Assembly: GCA_021234155.1 (NCBI GenBank)
Contig: JAJEKV010000018.1
Span: 19,443,423 to 19,507,422, forward strand
Source of the DNA: Isoetes taiwanensis
Taxonomy: Eukaryota; Streptophyta; Lycopodiopsida; Isoetales; Isoetaceae
Direction of reading: 5' to 3'
DNA: 64,000 nt
A program made the translations under genes and the position numbers. The notes beneath the pieces are model-generated. The model made no database searches, was not told where the DNA came from, and saw nothing but the letters and a program-made list of their open reading frames with translations. Shown one piece after another: positions 25,182-35,901 of the stretch. Numbering within the stretch: position 1 is the first letter of the stretch; each line of letters begins with the position of its first letter.

Positions 25182-25767
25182 CAATCCAGGTGTCATTTGA
25201 TACCTAATCAGATATGCCATAAGCTTGTCAAGAAATTGCCCTTAAATAATCTATGGTTAAAAAGTTATGGGGCTTCAAAGTTGAGGGGGTGTAAGTGCCC
25301 CCATCGCCATACACCTTGCCTCTCACGTCATGGCTGTAGCCTACTTTTGCGCCCCCCAAAGGCCCATTGTCGCTACCTAGGTAGCCAGGTATCGAGCTGG
25401 CATGTTCCAGCCTTCGCTATTATGCAAACCTAGTACCGCCACGTGCGTAACCCTATTTCGCTGCCCAAGGCTCCGCCTCACGTCCCTTCACCTACTGGCA
25501 TCGCGGTGGTACCTCACTCGACGGCCTCACGCCTTGCTCATGGTCGTGCGGCCCGAAATGGTCATCATGGCCCAACGGTCCACTGAATGATGGTACAGGG
25601 ACCATCATTCGCTACCATTTCTGGTCCCTTTTTGAGCTTTTGCCAAACGATTCTCTCCTCCAGACGATCGATCTACCCCCAACAGGGACTTCTCCGCAGG
25701 ATTTGGGAGGCTTATAGATTCCAGCGCCTCGCACAAATCGGCAGAGCCCCCATCGTGCCAATTCTGG

Positions 25768-25777
25768 CTATAAAAAG
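25768..25777 (+). promoter_or_regulatory. TATA box of a possible small gene
   Basis: CTATAAAAAG lies about 190 bp upstream of an ATG, with a 65-bp GT..AG intron (25887-25951) between them. Confidence 0.45.
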
Positions 25778-25955
25778 TGGTGCGCTTTCTTTCAATTGAC
25801 ATCCCAGCACCTCGTTCCAGGTTGCACCTCGTTCTGGCTTGCTCATCTCCCAGCATTCCTACATCCGAGCAACTCCGAGCTCAAGGGTAATGTTTGCTCT
25901 TCAAAGAGACTATGGTTTAGTTTATCTAATGCATCTCCTTTTGGACTGCAGCACC

Positions 25956-26187
25956 ATGGAACGGCAATGGAGGCATGGCCAAGGCATTACAGGAGGTGGG
26001 TACCGCAAGCTGCCTACGACGCCCTCTCCTTTGAAGAAGAGGGAGCGCCGTAATTCGGATGCTTCTGTGCAGATAGAGGAGCTTGGCTCCTTCACATTGA
26101 AGAAATGTTAATCGGGAGGAAATCTCCGCTGTCGTCGGATCCAACCTCAATGAGGTGGTCACACCCGAGATCTCTGATCAGATCTAG
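25956..26187 (+). pseudogene. Possible small gene, about 77 residues, one frameshift
   Basis: Starting at the ATG five bases after an acceptor-like CTGCAG, the frame reads MERQWRHGQGITGGGYRKLP and continues through a basic, Ser-rich stretch to ELGSFTLKKC and a stop at 26109-26111. In the next frame NREEISAVVGSNLNEVV runs on to a TAG at 26185-26187, as if one indel split a slightly longer protein. The TATA box, spliced 5'UTR and short ORF look like a small plant gene. No family is recognised; a chance arrangement is possible. Confidence 0.35.
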
Positions 26188-26190
26188 CAT

Positions 26191-27123
26191 GCAAAGGGTG
26201 AGCATGACCTGGTGCACTGCAGCGTGATGGTGGCTGGGGGAACAATGTAAAGTTTGAAAGCCCTGTCAATCCGGAGACCTGAGCTATGCTGGTGATGCTT
26301 GGCCAAATGGGCGACCCTTTGAAACCTGCCATGTTTTTATATGCCCTTCTAATATGCCTTTTTATATGCCCATATCGTGTTTTTATTTATGTCTTGTTGT
26401 ATTTTGAAAGAGTGCCATTTTGCAAGAATACTTTGTATAGGCATTTTATGGAGTCAACAATGTAATTGCCCGAGAGACACTTTGAATGAAATATGATATT
26501 GCATTACAAAATTTGATAACACAAATAGTTTTGTGGCTTCTTTCTATCATGGCTTCTTTGGCCATTAAGTATATCTTCTATTCTTCTACTGTCTCGTTCG
26601 AGTCATAATCATCCTGCATGAATTGATAAGATTTAATAATAAAGCACACGGTTCTGTCCATCCCAAATCACAGGGCAACAGATGGCATACCTTATCTACA
26701 ACACTTGGACCTGCATAGACAAAGGTGTTACCAAATGCTATATTGAATGAATTGTAGGCTATAATAAAAGGGTTATACCTTTGCCATGTCTGCTGTCCAA
26801 ACCCTGAAGAAACCCTCGTCCATGCCACATGCTGTTGCAAGGGCTTGGGCATCTACACCTATTTCAGCCATCTCCCTAATATACCTGGCCTTGTCAATTG
26901 CAGGCACACCTTCATTTCCTGGCCCTGTGTTGGCTGCATCATAGTTAATCCAACCTTATATGTCCATCCTCAAGGAGCGTGCAAGAGGGCTGAATTGTCT
27001 TTGACTGCTGGCAAGATCCCATCTCTTCAAGGGGCTCCTAATGTTGCTTACCTTGTTTGCTGTAGGTCTGACCAAAGGAATACACTCTTCTATGTTGATT
27101 GACTGGGGGTTGACCTTGTCTCC
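26191..27123. other. AT-rich flank, possible 3' part of the pogo-like element
   Basis: No gene is recognised. Minus-strand frames (for example 26586-26852) could belong to the downstream end of the transposon whose coding part lies at 27124-29307, but neither domains nor terminal repeats were found. Confidence 0.3.
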
Positions 27124-29307
27124 CTAACATGAGTGAGTGTCTTCAAGACTGCACTCCACATCCTGTGTCTCCAGCAGGTTGTTTGGTTGGCTGCTCGGAA
27201 CATAGGCCTCAGAATTATCCTCATCCACATTAGGTCTGGGGGCACTGCAATGCGTAGGACTCTTACCTTGTCTGCCCTTCAGCCTGAGCCTAACAGCCAG
27301 CCTTCTTTGCTTTGCAGCCTCGTCAAATAGTCTCTGGCAACCAAATACAGCCCGAACTCTTGATTGGCCAGCTGGATACATGAAATTCCTCATCCTCTTA
27401 GTGGAGCTCCGTTTGCTTTCTACTCTCCCTTTCTGCCCTGTTTGCAGCAGCCCTTCTGCTGGCCTCCTCTTTCTCTACCCTCCTCTTTGCTGCCTCAAAC
27501 TTCTTGAGGGCTACCTGCTCCCTCTTAAGCCTTTCGGCCTCTTCCCTTCTTGTCTTCTCTGCTGCAAGAGCTCGGCAGAACCCATCACTGCTGATATGAA
27601 CTCTACCATGCATATTAGGAGCAATGCCCCTCCTTCTCGAGGATGTCCCTTGTGTACTTGGCTCTGCTTGGACCTATGAAGTTTGGCCACAATCATTTCC
27701 CATAGGCCTTCTCTGCTATAGGAGGACCTGCTGCATGGTCCCATGTGTAGCACCAGTTCACGTGATGCATGGACATGCTCTTCCCATTGTAGATCCACTT
27801 CTTGCATGTTGTAACCCTCTACAACATTGGCTTCTATATCCATGCCCTGCACACAACCCTTGAATTGCCCCAATGGTTCATGCAAGACATTAGGTACAAC
27901 ATTCTCATGTGTGTCTACAACCTCATTTGATGGTTGTCCAATGGGTGGTGCAGGCACATACACGTCTTCCCTTGCAAACTTTGATCCTTCCCTTTCAGGG
28001 ACCACCTTTGTATTGGAGACTGTTAGACCAGCTGCACTGGCCATATTCCAATTGCCATGAAACCTGCCTTTATATTGGAGACTGTTAGACTAGCTGCACT
28101 GGCCTGGGAAATGAGTTCAACTATGTCTTCCATCTTTAGTTCAGTCCCACCCTTCCTCACCATATAATCTGCCCTTAGTCTTTTGAATGCAGCTTTGAAT
28201 GGTGAAAGCAAGATACATCTAGTGGTTGTAGCCTATGTGATGTGTGAGCAGATAGTACGGCAAAATGTATGCCCATCTCTTTGGCAACAAGGATGACATC
28301 CAGTTCCACATGGCTACCATGACCGTCTAGCAATATGAGATGAGGTCAATCAGGTGACACCACTCCAGGGACTCTAGACTGAAAATGAGATAGCCATGAC
28401 TTGAACAATTCAGTGGTCATCCAAGCTGATTGCTGCACTGCCTGAATTGCTCCCTCTTCACACCTTGCTATGTTGTCTTGCCTCATCCTTGTACCCTTGA
28501 AAATATAAAGGTTAGGCACCCAGAACCCTTCTGCATTAACACACACTAGAATAGTTACCCATTCCCTTGTATTCATCACTAGCTCGCTAACCCTATTCTC
28601 CCCTTTCCTGGCAATTATCCTCAGACCCTTTACTTTTCTAGCTTGGATCCCTGTTTCGTCTGCATTCCAAATTCCTGATGGGGAAAGCTAAACTCATCAT
28701 ACATTTCTTTCAGCCTTGTGTAGAAGCTATCCAAGTTGGCTTGATTCATTGCCCGGGCACGTGAAACCTCCAATGTTTCGGCACTCCTATAAGGGAGATC
28801 TCAGGGTGTCTTTGCTTGAAAAGCTTCCACCATTTGCTCCCTGGCACACCATCAAAGGCCGGATTATCCTCCCTTGCCATCTCAGCTGCAGCTCCTTCAC
28901 TGCAGCCAGCGTCACACCCATTCCCTGCTCTGTGGCAGCCCTGCCTATTGCCCAATCAACCAATTCCTTTTCTTGAACTGGTGTTAGGATCTGGGGATGC
29001 CTTGCATTCTTCTTGGAAATCTGCCCACACAGCCAATCCCTGATGGACGACTCTGGTATGCCTGACCATCTAGATGCCTCTCTAATTGAAATTCCATTTT
29101 CACTTACCTCGTCAAGTGCGGTCGACATCGCTCTGTCCATTGCTCTCGCTTTGTTGGTCTCCTTGGCATTACAAGTGCGGATCCGCTAGCTGCTGCCCCT
29201 TTCTTCTTGGCTTTGGGCGCACAAACCCGTTTGCTAGCCGCTGCCATTGGTCTGCCACTGCTCGGAGCTGTGGCATCGATCTGTGGTCGGGCCCTAGTCG
29301 ACACCAT
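27124..29307 (-). pseudogene. pogo-like DDE transposase remnant (CENP-B/psq helix-turn-helix)
   Basis: The N-terminal part (29307 downward) is basic. It is followed, after a frameshift, by a psq/CENP-B helix-turn-helix: ALDEVSENGISIREASRWSG, then IPESSIRDWL. A DDE_1 catalytic core lies further on: WNADETG near 28649-28670, DGHGSH at 28310-28327 and LQPLDV at 28213-28230. Exactly 35 residues separate the second and third Asp (DD35D). NIKAGFMAIGIWP follows, a typical block after the core. The C-terminal part (27124-28044) is a Gln/Arg-rich coiled-coil region in more than one frame. Several stops and indels mean no protein is made as it stands. Terminal repeats and TA duplications were not located. 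Confidence 0.8.
28005..28104. repeat. Tandem duplication, period 62 bp, in the pogo-like remnant
   Basis: TATTGGAGACTGTTAGAC with flanking CCTTT and CAGCTGCACTGGCC-type sequence occurs at 28005-28042 and 28067-28104. It duplicates the segment encoding LTVSN on the minus strand. Confidence 0.8.
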
Positions 29308-29940
29308 CGCTTCAGTGTGCAGAAAAAACAGGGAACAAGCTTGATTCTTGGCCGGATTGAGGAATGTTTGATGGAATTACTCGAGGCAGCTGGGTAATCT
29401 TGATAATCCATCTTGTTCAAGGCGATTATGGCTGGAATTAGCCCGTCAATTCCAGCCCCCAGCATTGAATCATGCCTCAGGATGGCCATGATGGAGGGTA
29501 TTCTGGTGTGCAAAGGATGGGTCCCTGGTACGGGGCATCGTGGGTTCAGGTAAGACGAACGAGCGACACTTGCCACATGTTGGGAGGGGGAATGGGACAA
29601 CGAGGAAAGGGATCTTTGGTACCATAGGGTATGGTACTTCCGCGAAAGCGGGCAACCCCACCCTAGAGAAACTAAACGGCAAGAAAGGTAGAGTGCAAAC
29701 ACAGGGAGGGAGAGAGGGAGAGCAATGGTCTAAGTATTTGAAAATGTGCCACGAAGAGGTGGTTTCCAGCTGGAAACAGCCCCACGAGCGGCAGAGGCGG
29801 AGGCGGCGCTGCTAGCCGATTTCTAGCTGGAAACCATCTATTGGTGGCATCTTGCAAAACGTAAGCCACGGTACCCTATGATTTCTGCATCCTCCATGTG
29901 GGCACCCCTGTTTAGAGTTTTGCAAATTCTGGCGGAGTTC
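29308..29940. other. Spacer before the minisatellite, no gene seen
   Basis: Purine-rich and moderately GC-rich, without a supported coding region. It may include the 5' end of the pogo-like element. Confidence 0.4.
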
Positions 29941-30250
29941 TTGGCCTTCAGCAATGGCCCTGGTGGAGAAGAAACAAAAACGAGGAGAAGAAACAGAAAC
30001 ACGGATCTTGGCCTTCAGCGATGGCCCTGGCGGAGAAGAAATAGAAACAAGGAGAAGAAACAGAAACAAGGATCTTGGCCTTCAGCGATGGCCCTGGCAG
30101 AGAAGAAACAAAAACAAGGAGAAGAAACAGAAATGTCAGCATCCCTGTTTAGAGTATTACGAACTCTGGCGGAGATCTTGGCCTTCAGCAATGGCCCTGG
30201 CAAAGAAGAAACAGAAACAAGAATCTTGGCCTTCAGCGATGGCCCTGGCC
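29941..30250. repeat. Minisatellite of five units
   Basis: TTGGCCTTCAGC(G/A)ATGGCC starts at 29941, 30008, 30075, 30178 and 30226, with purine-rich GAAGAAACAGAAACAAGG filler between. A larger block (CCTGTTTAGAG...CTCTGGCGGAG) precedes units one and four, so the array grew by a nested duplication. Confidence 0.85.
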
Positions 30251-30458
30251 ATCTTTAGAAACAGAAGCAAAGAAGGTTTTCGCTTCTGGCTATAATACTG
30301 CGCCAGAAATGGCAATCAGTAGCTCGTTTTGAAGCTTAGTCTGAGCAACTGTGCGAGAAGGATTCCGGCAGACAGGAGGTGGGCAACGCCATAGCCATAG
30401 CTGTGACGTTCCAGCATAATATACGCCCCAATACGTATATTATACTGCCACGTCACAC

Positions 30459-30482
30459 GTACATGTCACAAGCGACATGTAC
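30459..30482. promoter_or_regulatory. Inverted repeat in LTR U3
   Basis: Perfect 9-bp arms, GTACATGTC and GACATGTAC, with a 6-bp loop. In the 3' LTR the left arm is changed (GCATACGTC) while the right arm is kept. Confidence 0.6.
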
Positions 30483-30649
30483 TTGAGAGTAGGACAACGT
30501 TGCACCTAGGAGCTAAAGGTTGCACCTAGGGGGCAACCTTGGATGTTGGGTATGTAATTAAACATACACAACAAAAGGTTCCTTGTTCATCCATTTCCAA
30601 ATGGCCTAAAGCCATTTGCCCATGTGGATGCCCTAACCTAGATAGGGTC

Positions 30650-30656
30650 TATATAA
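30650..30656 (+). promoter_or_regulatory. LTR TATA box
   Basis: TATATAA in GGTCTATATAAGGGC, followed by AAAACCCTAGACC. The same box is in the 3' LTR at 42367-42373. It is placed about 250 bp into each LTR, as for an LTR promoter. Confidence 0.75.
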
Positions 30657-32002
30657 GGGCTAAAACCCTAGACCCTAGCTCTCCTTTCACTTTGCCAATT
30701 AGGGTTTTCTAGAGCTTCCTTTCCTCTTTCGCAATTAGGGCTTTCCTGGGCCAATTCGGCCAAGGTAAGGCTCGAAATCGCATTGCCAGGCTCCGAAAAG
30801 TCGGATTTGCACAACAGGTTGCTGAGTAGCAGCTGTCTTCGGCAAGATCAGGAGCATGGACGCCTTCCAAGGATCAGGAGCAAGCCAAGGAGCAGGTATC
30901 TAGTTGTTCTGTTGTGCAAAACCGTCTTTAGGCATGGCAATATGCCGGGTTAGTATGTTAGATCATCTCTGGAAGCCTTGTAGATCCCTAGATCTGAGAC
31001 TCTAACGAATGAACCTAACATTGGATGTTAAGTAGATAGATTGATATGATTCTCTATCTCTGTTCTGTGATATTGCTTGTATTCCACTCTATGATCTCCT
31101 TGTTGTGGGAAGGGGGGTAGAGACCTAAAGGCTGTGTAGAAGATGCTCCTAGCATAGCACCTTAGTTCCCATGTAAATGCGGCCCGTGCACAGGAGCCCA
31201 CCGGGTCAGGGGTGAAGGGGCAAGGCCGTTGATAAGGAGGAACTTGTCTCATCGTGGACTGACCCCTCGGTAGTAAAGCCTATCCGGGGTCTTTGGCCGG
31301 AAAGGCTTAATGGCTTGCCACCAGGGCGTGTGGGCAAGGCATGAGCTCGACACTAGTGGGGTGGTGGATATGACCTTCCGGTGAGTTCAAGTCCCGAATA
31401 AGGGCAAAGTGGCCCTCTAGCCGCTGCGATGAGCATGGATACCTTCCGGAGGAGAGGCAGCTCTCTTCCTGCCTCATCGGGGTTGGGGAGATGCAACCCA
31501 GCAGTAGTAGCCCCCTCCGCTATTCACCCGCAAGTTACGGCCAGAGTCCCAACACTTTTCACCTACTCACAAAGTGTGCACCTGAGGGGCGGATGGAGTG
31601 GACTACCCTAAGCCATGTTCTATGCCAGCCAAATCCATTGCCATGAATTCTATGCGCAATGAACTCGGAGGCCCTAGCCGTCCGGTCATCCCCTTTGAGT
31701 CCGAAAACAGGTAGGACCTTCCCCTTTGTATTATTGTTATGAAGGTATTCTTGACTTCGTGATGTTGCTATTGTTATGGTGATTATGTTGTATATTATTA
31801 GTTGTGCTCACGCTTGTTTGTCACGCTTCCTTGAGATAGGTCGATCCGATGGAAGACGGATGAATGACACATCCACTCTTCCTTGCTGGCTCTCGCCCCA
31901 TGGGAGTGGAGTCAGGGATGGCCCCCGCCGAGGCGGCGCCGGGGAATGCTCCTCCTTCTCGAGTAATCGCGGGCATCGATAAGGAGTAGGGACGCCACAA
32001 AG

Positions 32003-32015
32003 GGTATCGAGCATG
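32003..32015 (+). other. Primer-binding site, initiator-Met type
   Basis: GGTATCGAGC three bases after the 5' LTR resembles the plant site TGGTATCAGAGC, with one base lost. Complementarity to the tRNA-iMet 3' end is therefore imperfect. Confidence 0.6.
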
Positions 32016-32209
32016 ATCTTGGCATCCAAGATCGAGCAACGCCATTTTCCCTTTAGGACAACAAGAGATTCGAGTCTTGGGGTATAGCCACCCAAGCAAG
32101 AGCTTCGAGCAATTGGGAAAATTTCCAATTTTTTGGGTAGATTTTAGCTCCATGATAGATTGCTAGTGAAGTGTAGCATCTTTCCCAACCTAAATTGCCA
32201 AAAAATAGG

Positions 32210-32497
32210 CCACCCCACCGCCCTGAGTGCCCAAAGCACCATTCTGGTTCAAGAAACCGATTCCGCCAAAGCACTGTGTGAGTGGTTGACCTCCGTTGAC
32301 CTAGTTAGGTGTCCCAATTAATTAAGATAATGGTGTAGTTTGGCTTATTCCCTTAGTTCTGGATAGGTTTGTATATTATAACACTAAGAAACTCCCCAGA
32401 ATTGTAAAATAGCCATGAAATAGATTGACCCCTCAGTGCGCCCAAGACCATCTCGGGTTGGTAATCCGACCGCCCAGCGCGACCTTGTGTGAGTGGT
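32210..32497. repeat. Leader hairpin repeats 1 and 2
   Basis: Copies lie at 32210-32286 and 32427-32497. Each has a left arm like CACCCCTCACAGAGTGCGCC, an inner small stem around CGGTT..AACCG, and a right arm ending GTGTGAGTGGT that pairs with the left arm. These two are the most diverged of five. Confidence 0.75.
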
Positions 32498-32613
32498 GGG
32501 TGTTTTGGAGTATGGTGAGCCCAAATGAATGCCTCCTGCACCTTCGCTAATGCCCTAGTTGTTTTTTTTTTTCCCCATATGAATTGCGTGTCCCAACCCT
32601 AAATTCCACCTCC

Positions 32614-32622
32614 CTATAAATA
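32614..32622 (+). promoter_or_regulatory. TATA-like box before leader ORF A
   Basis: CTATAAATA about 100 bp upstream of the ATG at 32723. AAATTAGGGTTCCC follows directly, echoing the TTAGGGTTTT element after the LTR TATA box. Confidence 0.5.
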
Positions 32623-32722
32623 CAAAATTAGGGTTCCCATTTTACCCCCACCTTTCCCGGAGAACAAATCGCCCAAGAAGACGATCTTCAGCGCCAAAGC
32701 TCGAAACCCCCAAAACAAAAGC

Positions 32723-33877
32723 ATGGCACCTGACGAAACAGATCGCCTGCAAGGTTATGCCACCCGGTTATATGTGAGCCAGAGCGAAATCCGGCAAGGG
32801 GCCATTTGAGGCAAGTGCACATCGGGAAGAGGAGGCACTGTTGAACCACCTAACCCTAACCCCTCGAAGAGCAGAAAATGCATCGGAGAACCTTGATCGA
32901 GGCTGACGCTACGCATGAGTCATGAGGGAGTTGGCCGAGGGAGATCTTCGGGATAACGAAGAACCACAAAGAGAACCAAGAAGAAGAAGAGGGAAAAAAG
33001 AAGAAGGCGAGCCGAGGAAATCCAAGGCTGAGCGCCTGGGAGGGAAAAAAAGAAGAGCCAAGAAAGAGGAGGGAGGAGAAGGAACAGAAGAGGGAAGAGA
33101 GGAGAAGCGAAAGAGGAGCGGAGAGGGTGAGAGCAGAGAAGGTAAGGACCCGGAAGTGCCGGGGCGAGAAGCCAAGAAGAAGAAGACACCGTCCGGCAAA
33201 GAACCATACAGAGCCGGATCCCGAGAAGCCCCCATCCTCGCCCCGCTCCAACCTCGAGGGGGAGCGGAGGACACGCAAACCAGAGAAACTTCGCCCTTCA
33301 AACCCAATATCGAGGAAGAAGACCCTCGTGGCCAATGCACCGCCTATCCTAAATGGCCGTCGCCAAGCACCCTAGCGACAAAGACTAAGAAACCAAGGCC
33401 GCAGAGGGAGTCCTATCTACTGAAGCGGGACTTGCAAGACGGAAGGAGCTTAAGGAGTATATCATTACATGAAAATGTATGAAGAATACTCCAAATACTA
33501 CGAAGAGCACAGTGAAGACCATTGAGGGAGGTCGGCCAACGAAGAAGAACACGCTGAAGAGGCCACCCGAACAGCCAACCTCCAAAGAAGCCGGCGAAAA
33601 GACCGGGGACTCCAAATCATGCGAGGGCGCCCAAAGAAATCAAGCACTTCCAGCAGAGCTATGGCTTCCTCATTCCCGTGGCCCCTTTGCACGCTTAACG
33701 AGGGAGATTTTGCGGAGTTCACCCATCCAAACGCGGGTCACGGACATGTTGCTCGGCCGCAGAGGCGCCGGAGCAGCACATCGTTACACTACTAAGACTC
33801 TACATATGCGTGTGCTCAACACGCTAAAGAGAGTGACTTGCATGCCCAAGGATATTAGACTAGCTTCGGTTTATTAA
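32723..33877 (+). pseudogene. Leader ORF A: basic, Lys/Arg/Glu-rich protein, broken
   Basis: An ATG at 32723 opens MAPDETDRLQGYATRLYVSQ, which soon stops. An open frame at 32922-33482 is rich in Arg, Lys and Glu (about 186 residues of low complexity). A third frame (33479-33877, with an overlapping alternative) contains RGRPKK, an AT-hook-like motif, near 33620-33640. I read this as one former basic protein split by indels. It lies upstream of gag in the same orientation. No family is recognised; it could be an acquired host sequence or a nucleic-acid-binding accessory protein. Confidence 0.45.
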
Positions 33878-34031
33878 GAAGGAGGGCCCCTAACTATTGT
33901 AAATGACCTTTTCTTTGGTATAAGTCTATAATTTTGATAAATAAGTAAGTCGAATCGAGTTTAAATAGGGTGTATTGCCGAATTCTACATTTAGAAATAG
34001 CAAAAATTCGGAACAAACCAGACATTTTGAT

Positions 34032-34517
34032 CCCACCCCTCACAGAGTGCGCCCCGACCCATTCGGTTTGCAAACCCGATCCCACCCCGGCCTTGTGGTG
34101 AGTGGTTGAGCATGGTTTGGTGCCAAATCTTGCCTAAATGCAGAAAGTAGCTATACTATTCGACCTAACTCATCCTAGTTAGTAGGAATTGACCCCTAAT
34201 CTGTCCAAATTGGCCAACGCCGAGTCAAATGGAGCTCCACCCCTCACAGAGTGCGCCCAGCACCATTCGGTTCGCAAACCGATTCCACCCTGGCGCACTG
34301 TGTGAGTGGTCGGACCCCAAACTCCACCACAACTTGCCCAAATAAGGCGAGTAAAGGCTCAATCCTATCTATCTCGATGAGATATCCATAGGATTATGTC
34401 TTTAGTTCTCTAGTTTAGCATCATTAGTGACCTAAACAAAGAGTCCACCCCTCACAGAGTGCGCCCCACCAGTTCGGGTTTGCAAACCGATCCCACCTGG
34501 CGCCTTGTGTGAGTGGT
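34032..34517. repeat. Leader hairpin repeats 3, 4 and 5
   Basis: Copies lie at 34032-34106, 34237-34310 and 34445-34517, spaced 205 and 208 bp. Copy 4 is the best palindrome: CCACCCCTCACAGAGTGCGC pairs with GCGCACTGTGTGAGTGG, with an inner stem CGGTTCGCAAACCG. The spacers between copies are much less alike than the hairpins. Confidence 0.85.
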
Positions 34518-34676
34518 CTCGTCCTATTGATCCAAGTTGTCCTTAGATCGAACCAAAATCATTGCTTAGGGACCCTTAGGAGCATTTCCAAGCTCGCTTA
34601 GCCTATAAATCATACCTCTAGACCTCGAAAAGTCGGAGAATTGTAAACCTAAAATTTTCCCAAAATTAGGGTTTTG

Positions 34677-34688
34677 CCTATAAAAAGG
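34677..34688 (+). promoter_or_regulatory. TATA-like box before leader ORF B
   Basis: CCTATAAAAAGG directly follows AAAATTAGGGTTTTG. A second weaker box, CCTATAAATC, lies near 34602. Confidence 0.5.
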
Positions 34689-34695
34689 AACCCAA

Positions 34696-35901
34696 GTGTC
34701 ATTTGCACCTTCCAACCTCGCTCTCCTCCAAGCCGATTTCTCGATCCTTAGGGCGCCGCATGCTGGCTCATCATCCCCAAATCCTCGGTGCTCATGGCCA
34801 CTTCTTCATTCAAGCGATGGTACAGCCCACACAGCTCATCTTGTGAAGGCGACATCGAACTGTCTTCGGTGTCTTCCTCAAGGGGAACTTGACATTGAGG
34901 CCACCATCAACGCCACTCCCTTCTACCAGAACATCATGTCTGAGTTTCATGCCAAGATAGGACCCTTTCTGGTAGAACTCCCACCTTGTGTAGGGTATTT
35001 TGCACCTAACACTGCCCTCAAGTCAGCCCTGCAAGATATCCCAAATGTAGATAAGTACTTAGAGAATAAAGCAGTCCGCCTTCCCAACTACATGTCCATC
35101 TCTGTCAATAGGAGGAGGTACTTCTCCTATACAGCAGCTGTAGCCATCTTTCTATCTCTTCGGGGTCAAACCCAGATAGGGGAACCCTCAGTGCAGCCTT
35201 TAGAAGTTGAACCCATAGCCATGGCCGCAGCAGAGGAGGAACGGATGCGACTCGAGTACGAGCAAGAAGAAGAGGAGGAGGATGAATACGAATCAGACCC
35301 AGAAGACTTGGATCTAGAACAGGAGAGGCAGCAAGCAGAACAGCAGATCCAAAGCTTCGAAGAGGGACTGCGAGCAACAAGAAGAGCCCCACCACTCGGG
35401 CAGGGCATTACAAGCTTGACGCCGGTGTTCATAGCAGGCGAGGCATATCTAACCCTTCACGACATCAAGAATCTTCCACAGTGTCGCGACAGAGGCCTTA
35501 GGGTGGATGAGATTTTACACCTTCTACGACAGCAGGCAGATCTCGACGACTTCATCGATCGAGAAGCCCAGGACTTCCCTATCAGCATAAGAGAAGCCAA
35601 GACCTTCACCGGCGAGACATCATCAGATATAGAGGCTTACGCAGGCATCAGACAGATGATGGCCGAAACGGAATTGCCCTCGGAGGAGGAGTTCATGGCA
35701 ATTCAGGAACAAATGGGCATCAAAGGCAAGTCCACATCAGCATTATTACCGAAAGCTCGCCAACACCCATCCCGGGCATGGAGGCGTTATCAACCTAAGG
35801 AGGCCGTGCACAAGACTTCGGGAGAGCTAGAGGAGATACCCAAGGGCGACTTTCGCGGGAAGGCACAGGCAACTTCCTCGTCTACAAGAAACGGGGCATG
35901 A
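34696..35901 (+). CDS. Leader ORF B: acidic protein of about 322-401 residues, unrecognised
   Basis: This is the longest intact frame in the chromovirus. The whole open frame from 34696 would need a GTG start. The first in-frame ATG is at 34936 (residue 81), giving about 321 residues. Visible features are a globular-looking N-terminal part (KIGPFLVELPPCVGYF), a Glu/Asp-rich helix with EYEQEEEEEDEYES near residues 188-206, and a C-terminal region with LRVDEILHLLRQQADLDDF. It shows no gag zinc knuckle, protease or polymerase motif. It sits between the hairpin array and gag, in the same orientation. That it stays open while gag-pol is broken is notable. Function unknown. Confidence 0.6.
   Translation: MSFAPSNLALLQADFSILRAPHAGSSSPNPRCSWPLLHSSDGTAHTAHLVKATSNCLRCLPQGELDIEATINATPFYQNIMSEFHAKIGPFLVELPPCVGYFAPNTALKSALQDIPNVDKYLENKAVRLPNYMSISVNRRRYFSYTAAVAIFLSLRGQTQIGEPSVQPLEVEPIAMAAAEEERMRLEYEQEEEEEDEYESDPEDLDLEQERQQAEQQIQSFEEGLRATRRAPPLGQGITSLTPVFIAGEAYLTLHDIKNLPQCRDRGLRVDEILHLLRQQADLDDFIDREAQDFPISIREAKTFTGETSSDIEAYAGIRQMMAETELPSEEEFMAIQEQMGIKGKSTSALLPKARQHPSRAWRRYQPKEAVHKTSGELEEIPKGDFRGKAQATSSSTRNGA

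Larger units (their letters stand above)
20225..25765. other. Long AT-rich region without a recognised gene
   Basis: Contains a possible 3' exon of the upstream gene (about 20449-20545), a T-rich tract (22840-22875), a LINE finger remnant (23307-23426), a 46-bp tandem duplication (24021-24100) and a 28-bp duplication (25122-25181). From about 24750 composition becomes more GC-rich, without a coding region I can name. Confidence 0.5.
30402..31999 (+). repeat. 5' LTR of the chromovirus
   Basis: 1598 bp, TGTGACG...CGCCACA. U3 holds an inverted repeat (GTACATGTC..GACATGTAC, 30459-30482) and a TATA box. Downstream is an AACCCTA/TTAGGGTTTT-rich start region, then a long R-U5. Confidence 0.92.

Noticed and set aside
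32856-33340. Long minus-strand open frames with Ser/Leu/Phe-rich text
   Set aside because: They are the antisense of the purine-rich basic leader ORF A, whose composition removes stops on the other strand.
32210-34517. CRISPR-like array of repeats
   Set aside because: Repeats are 70-77 nt, diverged and 130 or more bases apart, in a retrotransposon leader; nothing else fits a CRISPR locus.
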